A stretch of DNA of 64,000 nt, taken from contig JAWKKG010000007.1 of the NCBI GenBank assembly GCA_041393395.1, forward strand, positions 124,001-188,000, in the 5' to 3' direction. Made by a program: the position numbers and the translations under genes. This DNA comes from JAGQIB01 sp041393395 (GTDB lineage: Bacteria > ARS69). Shown here one piece after another: positions 34,158-41,755 of this stretch; position 1 is the stretch's first letter, and the number at the start of each line of letters is the position of its first letter. The notes below the pieces were generated by a model, which saw nothing but the letters and a program-made list of their open reading frames with translations, made no database searches and was not told the DNA's origin.

Positions 34158-36163
34158 CGGTCGGACGCATCCCCGCGCGGGGCATCCGTGAGGAACCCCG
34201 CGCGGGAAAAGATCGGGAGGAGCGGCGGCGCGACCATCGAGTCCGCCGCCGTTTCCCATTTGCCCAGGAACCGGACGACCTGCGGATCGATCGCCTGGGC
34301 GCGTCCCCACGCGGTGCGCGCCCCGTCGTGCTCACCGGAAGCCCACAGCAGGGTGCCGTAGTTCACGAGGATGACGGGATCGTTCGGCGCCGCGAGCGCT
34401 GCCCGCTGAGCGGCTTCGAGCGCGGGACCGCCCGCGTCGGCGAGCGCGAACAGGCGGGCGGATGTCGCCTGGATCGCCGGCAGGTCCGGTGCGAGACGTT
34501 GCGCCTGCGCGAGAAGCGTGTCGGCGCGCGCGATCTCGCCCCGCGACAGCAGTCGATCCGCGAGATAGCCGCGGGCGCGCACCACCTGTGGATCCCGGAT
34601 GGCGCGCTCGAATGCGACGCCGGCCGAGTCGAGCGCGGCGGGGCGTCCGGTGTGTTCGAGGGCGATTCCGAGCTGCTCGTGGGCGAGCCCGAACCCGGGA
34701 GGCTCCTGATCCGCGGCGCGGGCGAACGCCGGCAACGCCTCGGCCGGCGAACTCGCGAGCGTGGCGAAGGCGGCCGCGAGATCGCGCGCGTAGTCCGGCG
34801 GAACCGGCGCCGCGGGGTCCCGCACCAGACGCCACACTCCGTCCGGTCGGCCTTCGGCGGTCGTGAACTCCTCCGGCGCGTAGCCGGCGAAGAAGCGCGG
34901 GTCCTCGAGCAGTCGCCGCTCGGCACCGATCGTGGGCAGGAATCCGCGCGCGAAAACGACCGCGAGCGGCCACGGTGCGGCGAGCTCATCCCCGCGGAGG
35001 AGCGGGATCGTGGCGCGCTCCGAGAATGTCGCCACCGTTCCCGGCTCGCTCGCGAGCAGCGGCCCGGGCGAGTCCAGATGCTCGGCGACGTACACGGCGA
35101 CGCGCGAAGCGCGCGCCGACGTGACGCGCTCGCTCGTGCGGCGGCGCTTCTCGAAGTCGTGCTGTCCGGCGAACAGCAGGAGGGGAATCGACAGCGCCAC
35201 GAGCAGCGGACGGGTGAGCGCACGGCCGGCCGACGGAGCGTCCGGCCAGCGGTGGGCGGCCAGCGCGACCGCGATCGCGGCGGGGGGCACGAACACGGCG
35301 GTGGCGCCGCGGAACTCGCCGGGGCCGGCGAGCAGGAGTGCGAGCCCGAGCGGAACCAGCCAGGCGACGCGGATCTCGTGGGGCAGCCCGCGGAAACCGA
35401 GGATGACCGGACCCAGCAGGAGGATCCCGCCGAGCCACTCGAACCGGATCGTCGCGAGCGTCGAGGCGATCCCGGGCCCGGGAAGGGTCACGGGGCCGAA
35501 CGTGGCGACGAGGAACTCGGAGCGGGCTCCCTCCGGCAGCAGATTCGTGAGGACCAGGAGGACGGCGGCCACGAGGAGCGGTCCGATCCAGGTCGCCGGC
35601 CGGAGCCACGAATCGCGATCGGAGATCGCCAGCAGCGCCGCGAAGCCCGCCGCCCACGGGCTCGCGAGCGTGCCGATCCACGCCGGAATCGCGGCGGTGC
35701 CCCCCGGGACCCCGCGGAGGCGAGCGAGGAGCGCCGCGGCGACCAGGCCGGCCGCGAGAGCGGCGTCCGGACGGCGGGTGAAGGCCGCGGCGAACGTCGG
35801 CGGGAGGATCACGAAGGCGGCGGCCGCGAGCGCCGCGACGAGGCCGGCCCGCCGGGCGATGCCGGCCGCGACCAGGGCGGCGGTGATGCCGAGCAGCACC
35901 GCTCCGGCGAGCAGGATCTTCGCCTCCGGGGAGTCCACGAACAGCGCGAACCCGGCGGTGACGACCGCGCCGAGCGGTGGCGAGTGGAGTCCGCCCGGCG
36001 GAACCGCGTAGGCGTCCACCGTGCCCCGCAGCAGTGCGTTGCCGGCGCCGAGCAGCAGGAAGCCGGCGTCAGTCGTGGCGGGCAGGGTGAGGCCCCGCAG
36101 CGCGCCGGCCAGGCCGACCCCGAGGGCCAGCAGCAGCGACGCGCGTCGAGTCGTCGTTCCCAT
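34154..36163 (-). CDS. Polytopic membrane protein with C-terminal TPR-like region (glycosyltransferase-like)
   Basis: A 669-residue protein. Roughly the first 340 residues hold about ten hydrophobic segments (LLLALGVGLAGALRGL, ILLAGAVLLGITAALVAAGI, IGPLLVAAVLLVLTNLLP). A soluble ~100-residue domain follows, and the C-terminal ~230 residues are TPR-like helices (LAHEQLGIALEHTGRPAALD; DPVILVNYGTLLWASGEHDG). The layout is that of PMT/GT-C-like transferases fused to TPRs, also seen at 6176-8029 and 56282-58213, but I see no diagnostic catalytic motif. ATG 36163 follows GGAGG. The gene ends inside the end of the S8 gene on the other strand. Confidence 0.7.
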   Translation of the reverse strand: MGTTTRRASLLLALGVGLAGALRGLTLPATTDAGFLLLGAGNALLRGTVDAYAVPPGGLHSPPLGAVVTAGFALFVDSPEAKILLAGAVLLGITAALVAAGIARRAGLVAALAAAAFVILPPTFAAAFTRRPDAALAAGLVAAALLARLRGVPGGTAAIPAWIGTLASPWAAGFAALLAISDRDSWLRPATWIGPLLVAAVLLVLTNLLPEGARSEFLVATFGPVTLPGPGIASTLATIRFEWLGGILLLGPVILGFRGLPHEIRVAWLVPLGLALLLAGPGEFRGATAVFVPPAAIAVALAAHRWPDAPSAGRALTRPLLVALSIPLLLFAGQHDFEKRRRTSERVTSARASRVAVYVAEHLDSPGPLLASEPGTVATFSERATIPLLRGDELAAPWPLAVVFARGFLPTIGAERRLLEDPRFFAGYAPEEFTTAEGRPDGVWRLVRDPAAPVPPDYARDLAAAFATLASSPAEALPAFARAADQEPPGFGLAHEQLGIALEHTGRPAALDSAGVAFERAIRDPQVVRARGYLADRLLSRGEIARADTLLAQAQRLAPDLPAIQATSARLFALADAGGPALEAAQRAALAAPNDPVILVNYGTLLWASGEHDGARTAWGRAQAIDPQVVRFLGKWETAADSMVAPPLLPIFSRAGFLTDAPRGDASDR

Positions 36164-36234
36164 CGAGCCTCCGAACGGGTAGCGTGAGCCCCTCAGTTTT
36201 CCGCGACCCTCGCCCCACCGCAAGGAGGAACCCC

Positions 36235-36747
36235 ATGAAGAAGGGATCGAGCGAGCACGGGTCGGCTCCGTCGCGGGCGGAGGCGCTCCGGGAGGGGGAT
36301 CCCGCCCCCGATTTCACGCTTCCGCAGACGGACGGAAGCGAGGTCACGCTGTCGAGTCTACGGGGCCGGCCCGTGGTGCTGTTCTTCTATCCGAAGGATT
36401 TGACTCCGGGGTGTACGGCCGAGGCCTGCGACTTCCGGGACGCGCGCGCCGCGCGGGAGACGACGGGCGTCGTGGTGCTCGGAATCAGCCCGGACCCGGT
36501 GAAGAAGCACGTGCAGTTCGCCGCGAAGCACGAGCTCGACTTTCCGCTGCTCGCGGACACGGACCACCGCGTCCAGCTGGCGTACGGCGTGCGGAAGGAG
36601 AAATCGCTGTACGGCAAGACGTTCCTCGGCGTCGAGCGGAGCACGTTCCTCATCGATCGCGACGGGATCGTGCGCCGAGTTTGGCGCCAGGTGAAGGTGG
36701 CGGGGCACGTCGAGGAGGTTCTGCGCGCGGCGGCCGAACTCGCCTGA
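36235..36747 (+). CDS. bcp: Thiol peroxidase of the BCP/PrxQ family
   Basis: A 170-residue peroxiredoxin reducing H2O2 and organic peroxides with thioredoxin as reductant. The peroxidatic Cys lies in DLTPGCTAEACDFRD, with the resolving Cys 5 residues later (C-X4-C), the classic atypical 2-Cys BCP arrangement. The FFYPKD strand and the RSTFLIDRDGIVRRVW region complete the fold. ATG 36235 has AAGGAGG upstream. The first ~20 residues are a hydrophilic extension not found in E. coli Bcp. Confidence 0.93.
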   Translation: MKKGSSEHGSAPSRAEALREGDPAPDFTLPQTDGSEVTLSSLRGRPVVLFFYPKDLTPGCTAEACDFRDARAARETTGVVVLGISPDPVKKHVQFAAKHELDFPLLADTDHRVQLAYGVRKEKSLYGKTFLGVERSTFLIDRDGIVRRVWRQVKVAGHVEEVLRAAAELA

Positions 36748-36783
36748 TCGGCACGCGTCGGGCCGGTCCTCACCGGACGGGAA

Positions 36784-37230
36784 CTAGTCCGAGTGGCCGT
36801 TCTCCAGTGCACGCTTCGCGAGGGCGAGCACGTCCCGCTCCCCGGCGTGGTGGAGCAGGCGCCCGGCCACGTCCAGCGGGAACCAGCGGACGTCGGCCAC
36901 CTCGTGGTCGTGGTCGTCCACGGAGCCGCCCTGGAACTCGACCAGGAAGAAATGGACCGTCTTGTCCACGGCGCGTCGCCGGCCTTCGTCCGAACGGGCC
37001 TGATACGAGTATTCGATCGGGCGGAGCTTGCAGCGGATCTCGCCGACGAGACCGGTCTCTTCCCGCACCTCGCGGAGCGCAGCCTGCTCGAGAGTCTCCT
37101 CGGGCTCCACGCGCCCCTTGGGCAGGCACCACATCGGTCCGCGCGTGGTCTGGGTCAGCGCGACCTCGAATCCGGACTCGTCGCGTCGGAATACGACGCC
37201 GCCGGAGGAGATTTCGAGTTGCCGATCCAT
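36784..37230 (-). CDS. Nudix hydrolase (diadenosine-polyphosphate type likely)
   Basis: A 148-residue Nudix protein with a perfect box GRVEPEETLEQAALREVREETGL (residues about 39-61; GX5EX7REUXEEXGU). The N-terminus SSGGVVFRRDESGFEVALTQ and the WCLPKGRVEP segment match the Ap4A hydrolase/MutT-like group that cleaves nucleoside diphosphates linked to X. GGGAG precedes ATG 37230. Divergent from the Cys-cluster gene. The natural substrate is not decided by sequence. Confidence 0.87.
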   Translation of the reverse strand: MDRQLEISSGGVVFRRDESGFEVALTQTTRGPMWCLPKGRVEPEETLEQAALREVREETGLVGEIRCKLRPIEYSYQARSDEGRRRAVDKTVHFFLVEFQGGSVDDHDHEVADVRWFPLDVAGRLLHHAGERDVLALAKRALENGHSD

Positions 37231-37337
37231 GCGTTTCTCCCGACACTGGTTCGTCGGCAAGGGCGCGGGAACGATCCCGCGCGGCTCGAATCTAGCAGAT
37301 CCACCGCGACCGTGTCGCGGCGCCAGGGGAGGACGAC

Positions 37338-38084
37338 GTGGCCGATCTCGACACCCGGGTCCAAGGCGAGTTGACGACGAGATTGGACGCTCTTTCGGAG
37401 CAGTTCGTCGATCCGGACGACTTCCTCGACCCTGACAAGGTGAAGGTTCGCAACAAGGGCGACAAGTGGATCATGCCCGATTGTCCGAACTGCACGGAGC
37501 GCTGCTGCGTGCACGACGATCCGGAGTCCGGGATCCTGCTGTCACTCCGCGACGTGGCGAATCTCGTCGACAGTGGGCTGGAGCACCTGATCGTGGGCAA
37601 GTACACGTTCAAGCGCAACAAGCGCGGCAAGGTGCTCGACGATTTCGACGAGATGCCGAAGCTCGCGAAACAGCCGGACGGAAACTGCCACTTCTACGAT
37701 CCGGCCACCGGGCGCTGCGAGGGATACGGCGTGCGTCCCACGATCTGCCGTCGCTATCCGTACGAAGTGGAGTACCGCAAGAAGAACGGCAAGCCGTTCG
37801 TGAAGTTCATCGGCTGGGCGAAGTGCCCCACGATGGAAGGGGATCAGTTCGCGGACTCGATCAAGCAGATGGCACGCGACGCGGTGAACGACGAGAACGT
37901 CTCCTACGAGGACATCATCCTGCTCGGGGAGCACGTGGAGGCGCTCCGCCAGGCCGGCTTCGACCGCTTCCTGCCGCCACCGGAGGAGTGCCCCGGCGCC
38001 GTGGTGGCCCCGCCCACCGGCAAGTTCAGCAAGGGCAAACAGGGCAAGAAGAGCCGCCCCGCCGAGGTCGTGACGGAGGGCTGA
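37338..38084 (+). CDS. YkgJ/UPF0153-family cysteine-cluster protein
   Basis: A 248-residue protein with the CxxCxxxCC-type metal-binding cluster: PDCPNCTERCCVHD (about 49-61), then GNCHF, RCEGYGVRPTICRRYP and KCPTM. This Cys pattern is the zinc/iron-chelating domain of YkgJ-like proteins. A Lys-rich tail follows. GTG 37338 has GGGGAGGA upstream. Molecular function of the family is unknown; an oxidoreductase or metal-centre role is often suggested. It stands alone, with a short divergent gap to the Nudix gene. Confidence 0.83.
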   Translation: MADLDTRVQGELTTRLDALSEQFVDPDDFLDPDKVKVRNKGDKWIMPDCPNCTERCCVHDDPESGILLSLRDVANLVDSGLEHLIVGKYTFKRNKRGKVLDDFDEMPKLAKQPDGNCHFYDPATGRCEGYGVRPTICRRYPYEVEYRKKNGKPFVKFIGWAKCPTMEGDQFADSIKQMARDAVNDENVSYEDIILLGEHVEALRQAGFDRFLPPPEECPGAVVAPPTGKFSKGKQGKKSRPAEVVTEG

Positions 38085-38124
38085 GGGGCGTTCCCCGGCG
38101 TCCCTGCGCCCCGGGCGGGGGACG

Positions 38125-38133
38125 TGATATCCT
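38125..38133 (+). promoter_or_regulatory. Possible extended -10 promoter of the deiminase gene
   Basis: TGATATCCT (38125-38133), a TGn plus TATCCT hexamer about 43 bp upstream of the ATG. No clear -35. Confidence 0.3.
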
Positions 38134-38175
38134 GGCTCCACCTGTCGCCTCGCGCCTCTTCCCGGGAGTCCGCCC

Positions 38176-39918
38176 ATGTCCCGCCTCCGATTGCTGCCTC
38201 TCGTCGCTCTGTCCCTGTCGCTCGCGTCGGCGCCGGCCCTGGCCGAGCGCGACGTCGACGGGATCGAGGAACTCCTGCCGCACGCCGAGTCCCGCCTGGA
38301 GTGGGAACGGCTCGCGGAGAGCGGGCAGCAGCCGATCGGCCGCGGGCTGCGCGCGGACCCCCCGCCCGCCGCTCCGATCCGGAACTGCGGGGAGTGGGAG
38401 CCGCTCACGGGCGTGCTGATCCGCTATCCACTGGGGCTGCCGTACACGTTGCTGCAGGATCTCGACGACTGGGGCACGCTGCACGTGGTGGTGAGTTCGG
38501 CGAATCTCACAAATGCCACGAACGCGTTCAACGCGAACGGCGTGAACCTCGCGAACGTGCAGTTCCTCGTGAAGCCGAACAACTCGATCTGGACGCGGGA
38601 CTACGGCCCGTGGTTCGTGTTCGACGGGAACGGCGACTGCGCGATCATCGACCACGTCTACAACCGCCCGGCCCGCCCGAACGACGACCTGATTCCGGTC
38701 GAGTTCGCGATCCAGCAGGGTCTGCCGTACTACCGGCACGACATGTGGCACACCGGCGGCAACTACATGACCGACGGCGCGCACTTCAGCATGTCGACGG
38801 ATCTCGTGTACAACGAAGCGCTCTCCGCGAACGGCCTGACGTCGACCCAGGTCGACCAGCTCATGAACGACTACTACGGGATCGATCAGTACAACGTCGT
38901 GCAGGATATCGCTGCGGGCGGGATCCACCATATCGACACGTGGGGCAAGTTCCTGGACGAGGAGTCGATCCTGATCAAGGAGACGGTGAGCACGCACTAC
39001 ACGTACGCCGCGCTCGAGCAGCGGGCGACGTTGATCGCGTCGCTGCCGGCGTCGACCGGGCGGAACTACCGCGTGCACCGGGTCTTCTGCCAGCTGATCT
39101 CGGGCGGCGAGCCCGCCTCCTACACGAACAGCCTGATCATGAACGATCACGTGTGCGTGCCGATGTTCGCGAACGCCACGCGCGACTCCGCGGCTCTGGA
39201 CGTGTACCGCGCTGCGATGCCCGGCTACGATGTGCGCGGCTATGCGTACAGCGGCTGGCTGACCGATGACGCGTTGCACTGCCGCGCGAAGGGCGTGATG
39301 GACCGCGAGATGCTGCGGGTGGCGCACGTGCCGGTGCGCGACGCGCAGGAAGGGCCGGTCACGATCGTGGCCGAGGTCGACGACCGCAGCGAGACCGGCC
39401 TGACCGCGGTGGAACTGCACTACCGGTTCGCGGCCGACGTGTGGAACACGGTGGCGATGAGCGCGACCGGCGGCGATCTGTACGAGGGCACGATCCCGGC
39501 CCCGGGGGCGGCCACGGACGTCGACTACTACGTGCTCGCCGCCGACGCCTCCGGCCGCCAGGAAGGAATGCCGCGATCCGCGCCGGCCGGCTGGTACACG
39601 TTCCCGATCTCGCCGGCCCCGACGGACGCGCCGGTGGCGCACCGCCTCGGCGATCCGCACGCCTGGCCGAATCCGTTCACGGACGAGAGCCGGTTCTCGT
39701 TCGAGCTGAAGTACGCGGACCGGGTGGACCTCGCCGTGTACGACGTGGGCGGTCGTCTCGTCCGTCGTCTCGTGAACGAGGAGCGTCCGGCCGGACGTTC
39801 CGAGATCGTGTGGGACGGCCGCGACGACGCCGGTGTCCGCCTCCCGGCCGGCGTCTACTACTACCGACTGCGGGCGGCCGGGATCGCCTACTCGCGTCCG
39901 GTGGTGCTCGCGCACTAG
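38176..39918 (+). CDS. Secreted peptidylarginine/agmatine deiminase-family protein with FlgD-like tail
   Basis: A 580-residue exported enzyme: signal peptide (1-23), then a ~360-residue guanidino-group hydrolase (PF04371-type) domain. Catalytic positions of the Porphyromonas PAD family are visible: Asp in SIWTRDYGPWF (about 140), His and Asp in GGIHHIDTWG (about 253-256), and the nucleophile Cys in DALHCRAKGVMDR (about 369). A beta-sandwich (about 385-475) and a FlgD-like sorting tail (WPNPFTDESRFSFEL, YDVGGRLVRRL, GVYYYRL) follow. It would convert peptidyl- or free arginine/agmatine to citrulline/carbamoyl forms outside the cytoplasm. The exported PAD-like form rather than cytoplasmic agmatine deiminase is supported by the signal and tail. 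Downstream genes process peptides. Confidence 0.88.
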   Translation: MSRLRLLPLVALSLSLASAPALAERDVDGIEELLPHAESRLEWERLAESGQQPIGRGLRADPPPAAPIRNCGEWEPLTGVLIRYPLGLPYTLLQDLDDWGTLHVVVSSANLTNATNAFNANGVNLANVQFLVKPNNSIWTRDYGPWFVFDGNGDCAIIDHVYNRPARPNDDLIPVEFAIQQGLPYYRHDMWHTGGNYMTDGAHFSMSTDLVYNEALSANGLTSTQVDQLMNDYYGIDQYNVVQDIAAGGIHHIDTWGKFLDEESILIKETVSTHYTYAALEQRATLIASLPASTGRNYRVHRVFCQLISGGEPASYTNSLIMNDHVCVPMFANATRDSAALDVYRAAMPGYDVRGYAYSGWLTDDALHCRAKGVMDREMLRVAHVPVRDAQEGPVTIVAEVDDRSETGLTAVELHYRFAADVWNTVAMSATGGDLYEGTIPAPGAATDVDYYVLAADASGRQEGMPRSAPAGWYTFPISPAPTDAPVAHRLGDPHAWPNPFTDESRFSFELKYADRVDLAVYDVGGRLVRRLVNEERPAGRSEIVWDGRDDAGVRLPAGVYYYRLRAAGIAYSRPVVLAH

Positions 39919-39938
39919 ACCTCGTCCCGGGGCAGGAA

Positions 39939-39956
39939 CCGGGCCGTGGGGCCCGG
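39939..39956 (+). terminator. Hairpin after the deiminase gene
   Basis: CCGGGCC (39939-39945), loop GTGG, GGCCCGG (39950-39956). No T-tract; a possible terminator. Confidence 0.3.
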
Positions 39957-40018
39957 CGGAACCTGGAGCCGGACCCGGCCGTCGCCGGGTCTCGCTCCGG
40001 GGTGCTACTCTGCCGGAC

Positions 40019-41755
40019 ATGTTTCGTCGTCCGGTCTCCTTCCTTTTGATCGCTTCGCTCGCCCTCGCGAGTGCCGCCCCGGCGCGCGATGCCGTCTATC
40101 CCGTGATCGCGCGGCACGCGATGGTCGTGGCGCCCGAGCCGCGCGCGGCGGACGTCGGCCTCGCGGTCCTCGCGCGCGGTGGCAACGCGTTCGACGCGGC
40201 CGTCGCGATCGGCTTCCTGCTCGCGGTCACGCACCCGCTCGCCGGCAACCTCGGCGGCGGCGGTTTCGCGGTGGGTCTCCCGGCGGACGGTCCCCCGTTC
40301 GTCCTCGATTTCCGCGAGACCGCGCCCGGCGCGGCGCACCGCGATCTGTTCCTCGACGAACGCGGGGATCCGGTGCCGGGCGCCTCCACGGAGACCCGAC
40401 TCGCGGTCGGGGTCCCCGGCACGGTGGACGGTCTGCTGCGTCTGCTCGAGACCTACGGCAGCCGCCCTCGCGCGGATCTGATCGCGCCGGCGATCGAAGC
40501 CGCCTGGAACGGCGTGACGGTGGGGCCGCTGTTCGAGACGGCGCTCGCGAGTCGCCAGGACCTGCTCGCGCGCTCGGCAGCGACGCGGGCGATCTTCTTC
40601 CGCGACGGCGAGCCGTTCCGCTTCGGCGACGTGGTGGTCCAGGAGGATCTCGCGCGCACGCTGGAGGCGATCGCGGCGCTCGGCCGCGACGGTTTCTACG
40701 CCGGCGACGTCGCGGGTGCGATCGCCGCCGACATGCGCGAGCACGGGGGACTGATCACGGAGGCGGATCTCGCCGGGTACCGGGCCGTCTTCCGCGAACC
40801 GTTCCGCTTCGTCGTGGACGGAAACGAGTTCCTCACGCCGCCGCTCCCGAGTTCCGGTGGGATCGTGATCGCGGAGATCCTCGGGCTGCTCGGGCCGGAC
40901 GCGCTGGACGGAGTAGGCTGGCACTCGGCCGAACACGTGCGCCGGGTGGTGGAGGCGGAGCGGCTCGCGTTCGCGGATCGCAGTCGGGGGCTCGGCGACC
41001 CCGCGTTCGTCGACTCGCCGGTCGCGGAGCTCCTTTCCGCGGAGTACCTGGCTGCGCGCCGTGAGCTGCTGCCGGCCGCGGGCATCGCCCGCTCGGCCGA
41101 CGTCGTTCCCGGCGACCCGCGGGGTGCCGGCGAGGCGACCGTGCCGCCCGCGGACCCCGAGGGCGTACCGGTACTCGGCGAGACCTGTCACTTCTGCGTC
41201 GTGGATGCTCTGGGAAACGTCGTGTCGGTGACGACCACGCTGAACAGCTGGTTCGGCTGTGGCGCGGTCGTCGCGGGCGGCGGTTTCTTCCTCAACAACG
41301 AGATGGACGACTTCACCACGAAGCCCGGCGCTTCCGATCAGTACGGTCTCGTGGGGTCGGCCGCGAACGAGATCGCGCCGGGCAAGCGGCCGCTGTCCTC
41401 CATGACGCCCACGATCGTGCGCAAGGACGGTGAGTTCGTGCTCGCGATGGGCGCCCCCGGCGGCTCCACGATCATCACCACGCTGCTTCAGATCTGGCAG
41501 AACCTCACGACGTTCGACATGAACGTGCGCGAAGCGGTGGATGCTCCCCGCTTTCATCACCAGTGGTGGCCGGACAAGATCTACGCGGAGCCGTTCGCGC
41601 TCTCTTCGGAGACGCGGGGCTCGCTCGAGCACCTCGGGTACGTCGTCGAGGAGCGGACCGGGCTCGGCCGCGCGATGGCGATCACACGAACCGCGGACGG
41701 TCGCCTCGCCGGGTGGGCGGACCGACGCAGCACCGGGAGGGCTTGCGGCCAGTGA
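40019..41755 (+). CDS. ggt: Gamma-glutamyltransferase/glutathione hydrolase
   Basis: A 578-residue Ntn-hydrolase, exported (signal 1-22), that self-cleaves to two subunits and breaks gamma-glutamyl bonds such as in glutathione. The N-terminal subunit shows MVVAPEPRAADVGLAVLARG, GNLGGGGFAVGL and FRETAPGAAHRD. The processing/nucleophile Thr is in GETCHFCVVDALGN (E. coli has TTHYSVVD), with Thr kept and the next Thr replaced by Cys. The glycine loop is PLSSMTPTIV. No clear Shine-Dalgarno precedes ATG 40019, and a TGCTACTCT extended -10 ends 8 nt upstream, so a leaderless transcript is possible. The next gene overlaps by GTGA. Confidence 0.92.
   Translation: MFRRPVSFLLIASLALASAAPARDAVYPVIARHAMVVAPEPRAADVGLAVLARGGNAFDAAVAIGFLLAVTHPLAGNLGGGGFAVGLPADGPPFVLDFRETAPGAAHRDLFLDERGDPVPGASTETRLAVGVPGTVDGLLRLLETYGSRPRADLIAPAIEAAWNGVTVGPLFETALASRQDLLARSAATRAIFFRDGEPFRFGDVVVQEDLARTLEAIAALGRDGFYAGDVAGAIAADMREHGGLITEADLAGYRAVFREPFRFVVDGNEFLTPPLPSSGGIVIAEILGLLGPDALDGVGWHSAEHVRRVVEAERLAFADRSRGLGDPAFVDSPVAELLSAEYLAARRELLPAAGIARSADVVPGDPRGAGEATVPPADPEGVPVLGETCHFCVVDALGNVVSVTTTLNSWFGCGAVVAGGGFFLNNEMDDFTTKPGASDQYGLVGSAANEIAPGKRPLSSMTPTIVRKDGEFVLAMGAPGGSTIITTLLQIWQNLTTFDMNVREAVDAPRFHHQWWPDKIYAEPFALSSETRGSLEHLGYVVEERTGLGRAMAITRTADGRLAGWADRRSTGRACGQ

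Noticed and set aside
29727..34310. 1527-codon open frame antisense to the large subtilase
   Set aside because: Low-complexity Arg-rich product caused by high GC; the plus-strand subtilase has an intact catalytic triad and signal peptide.
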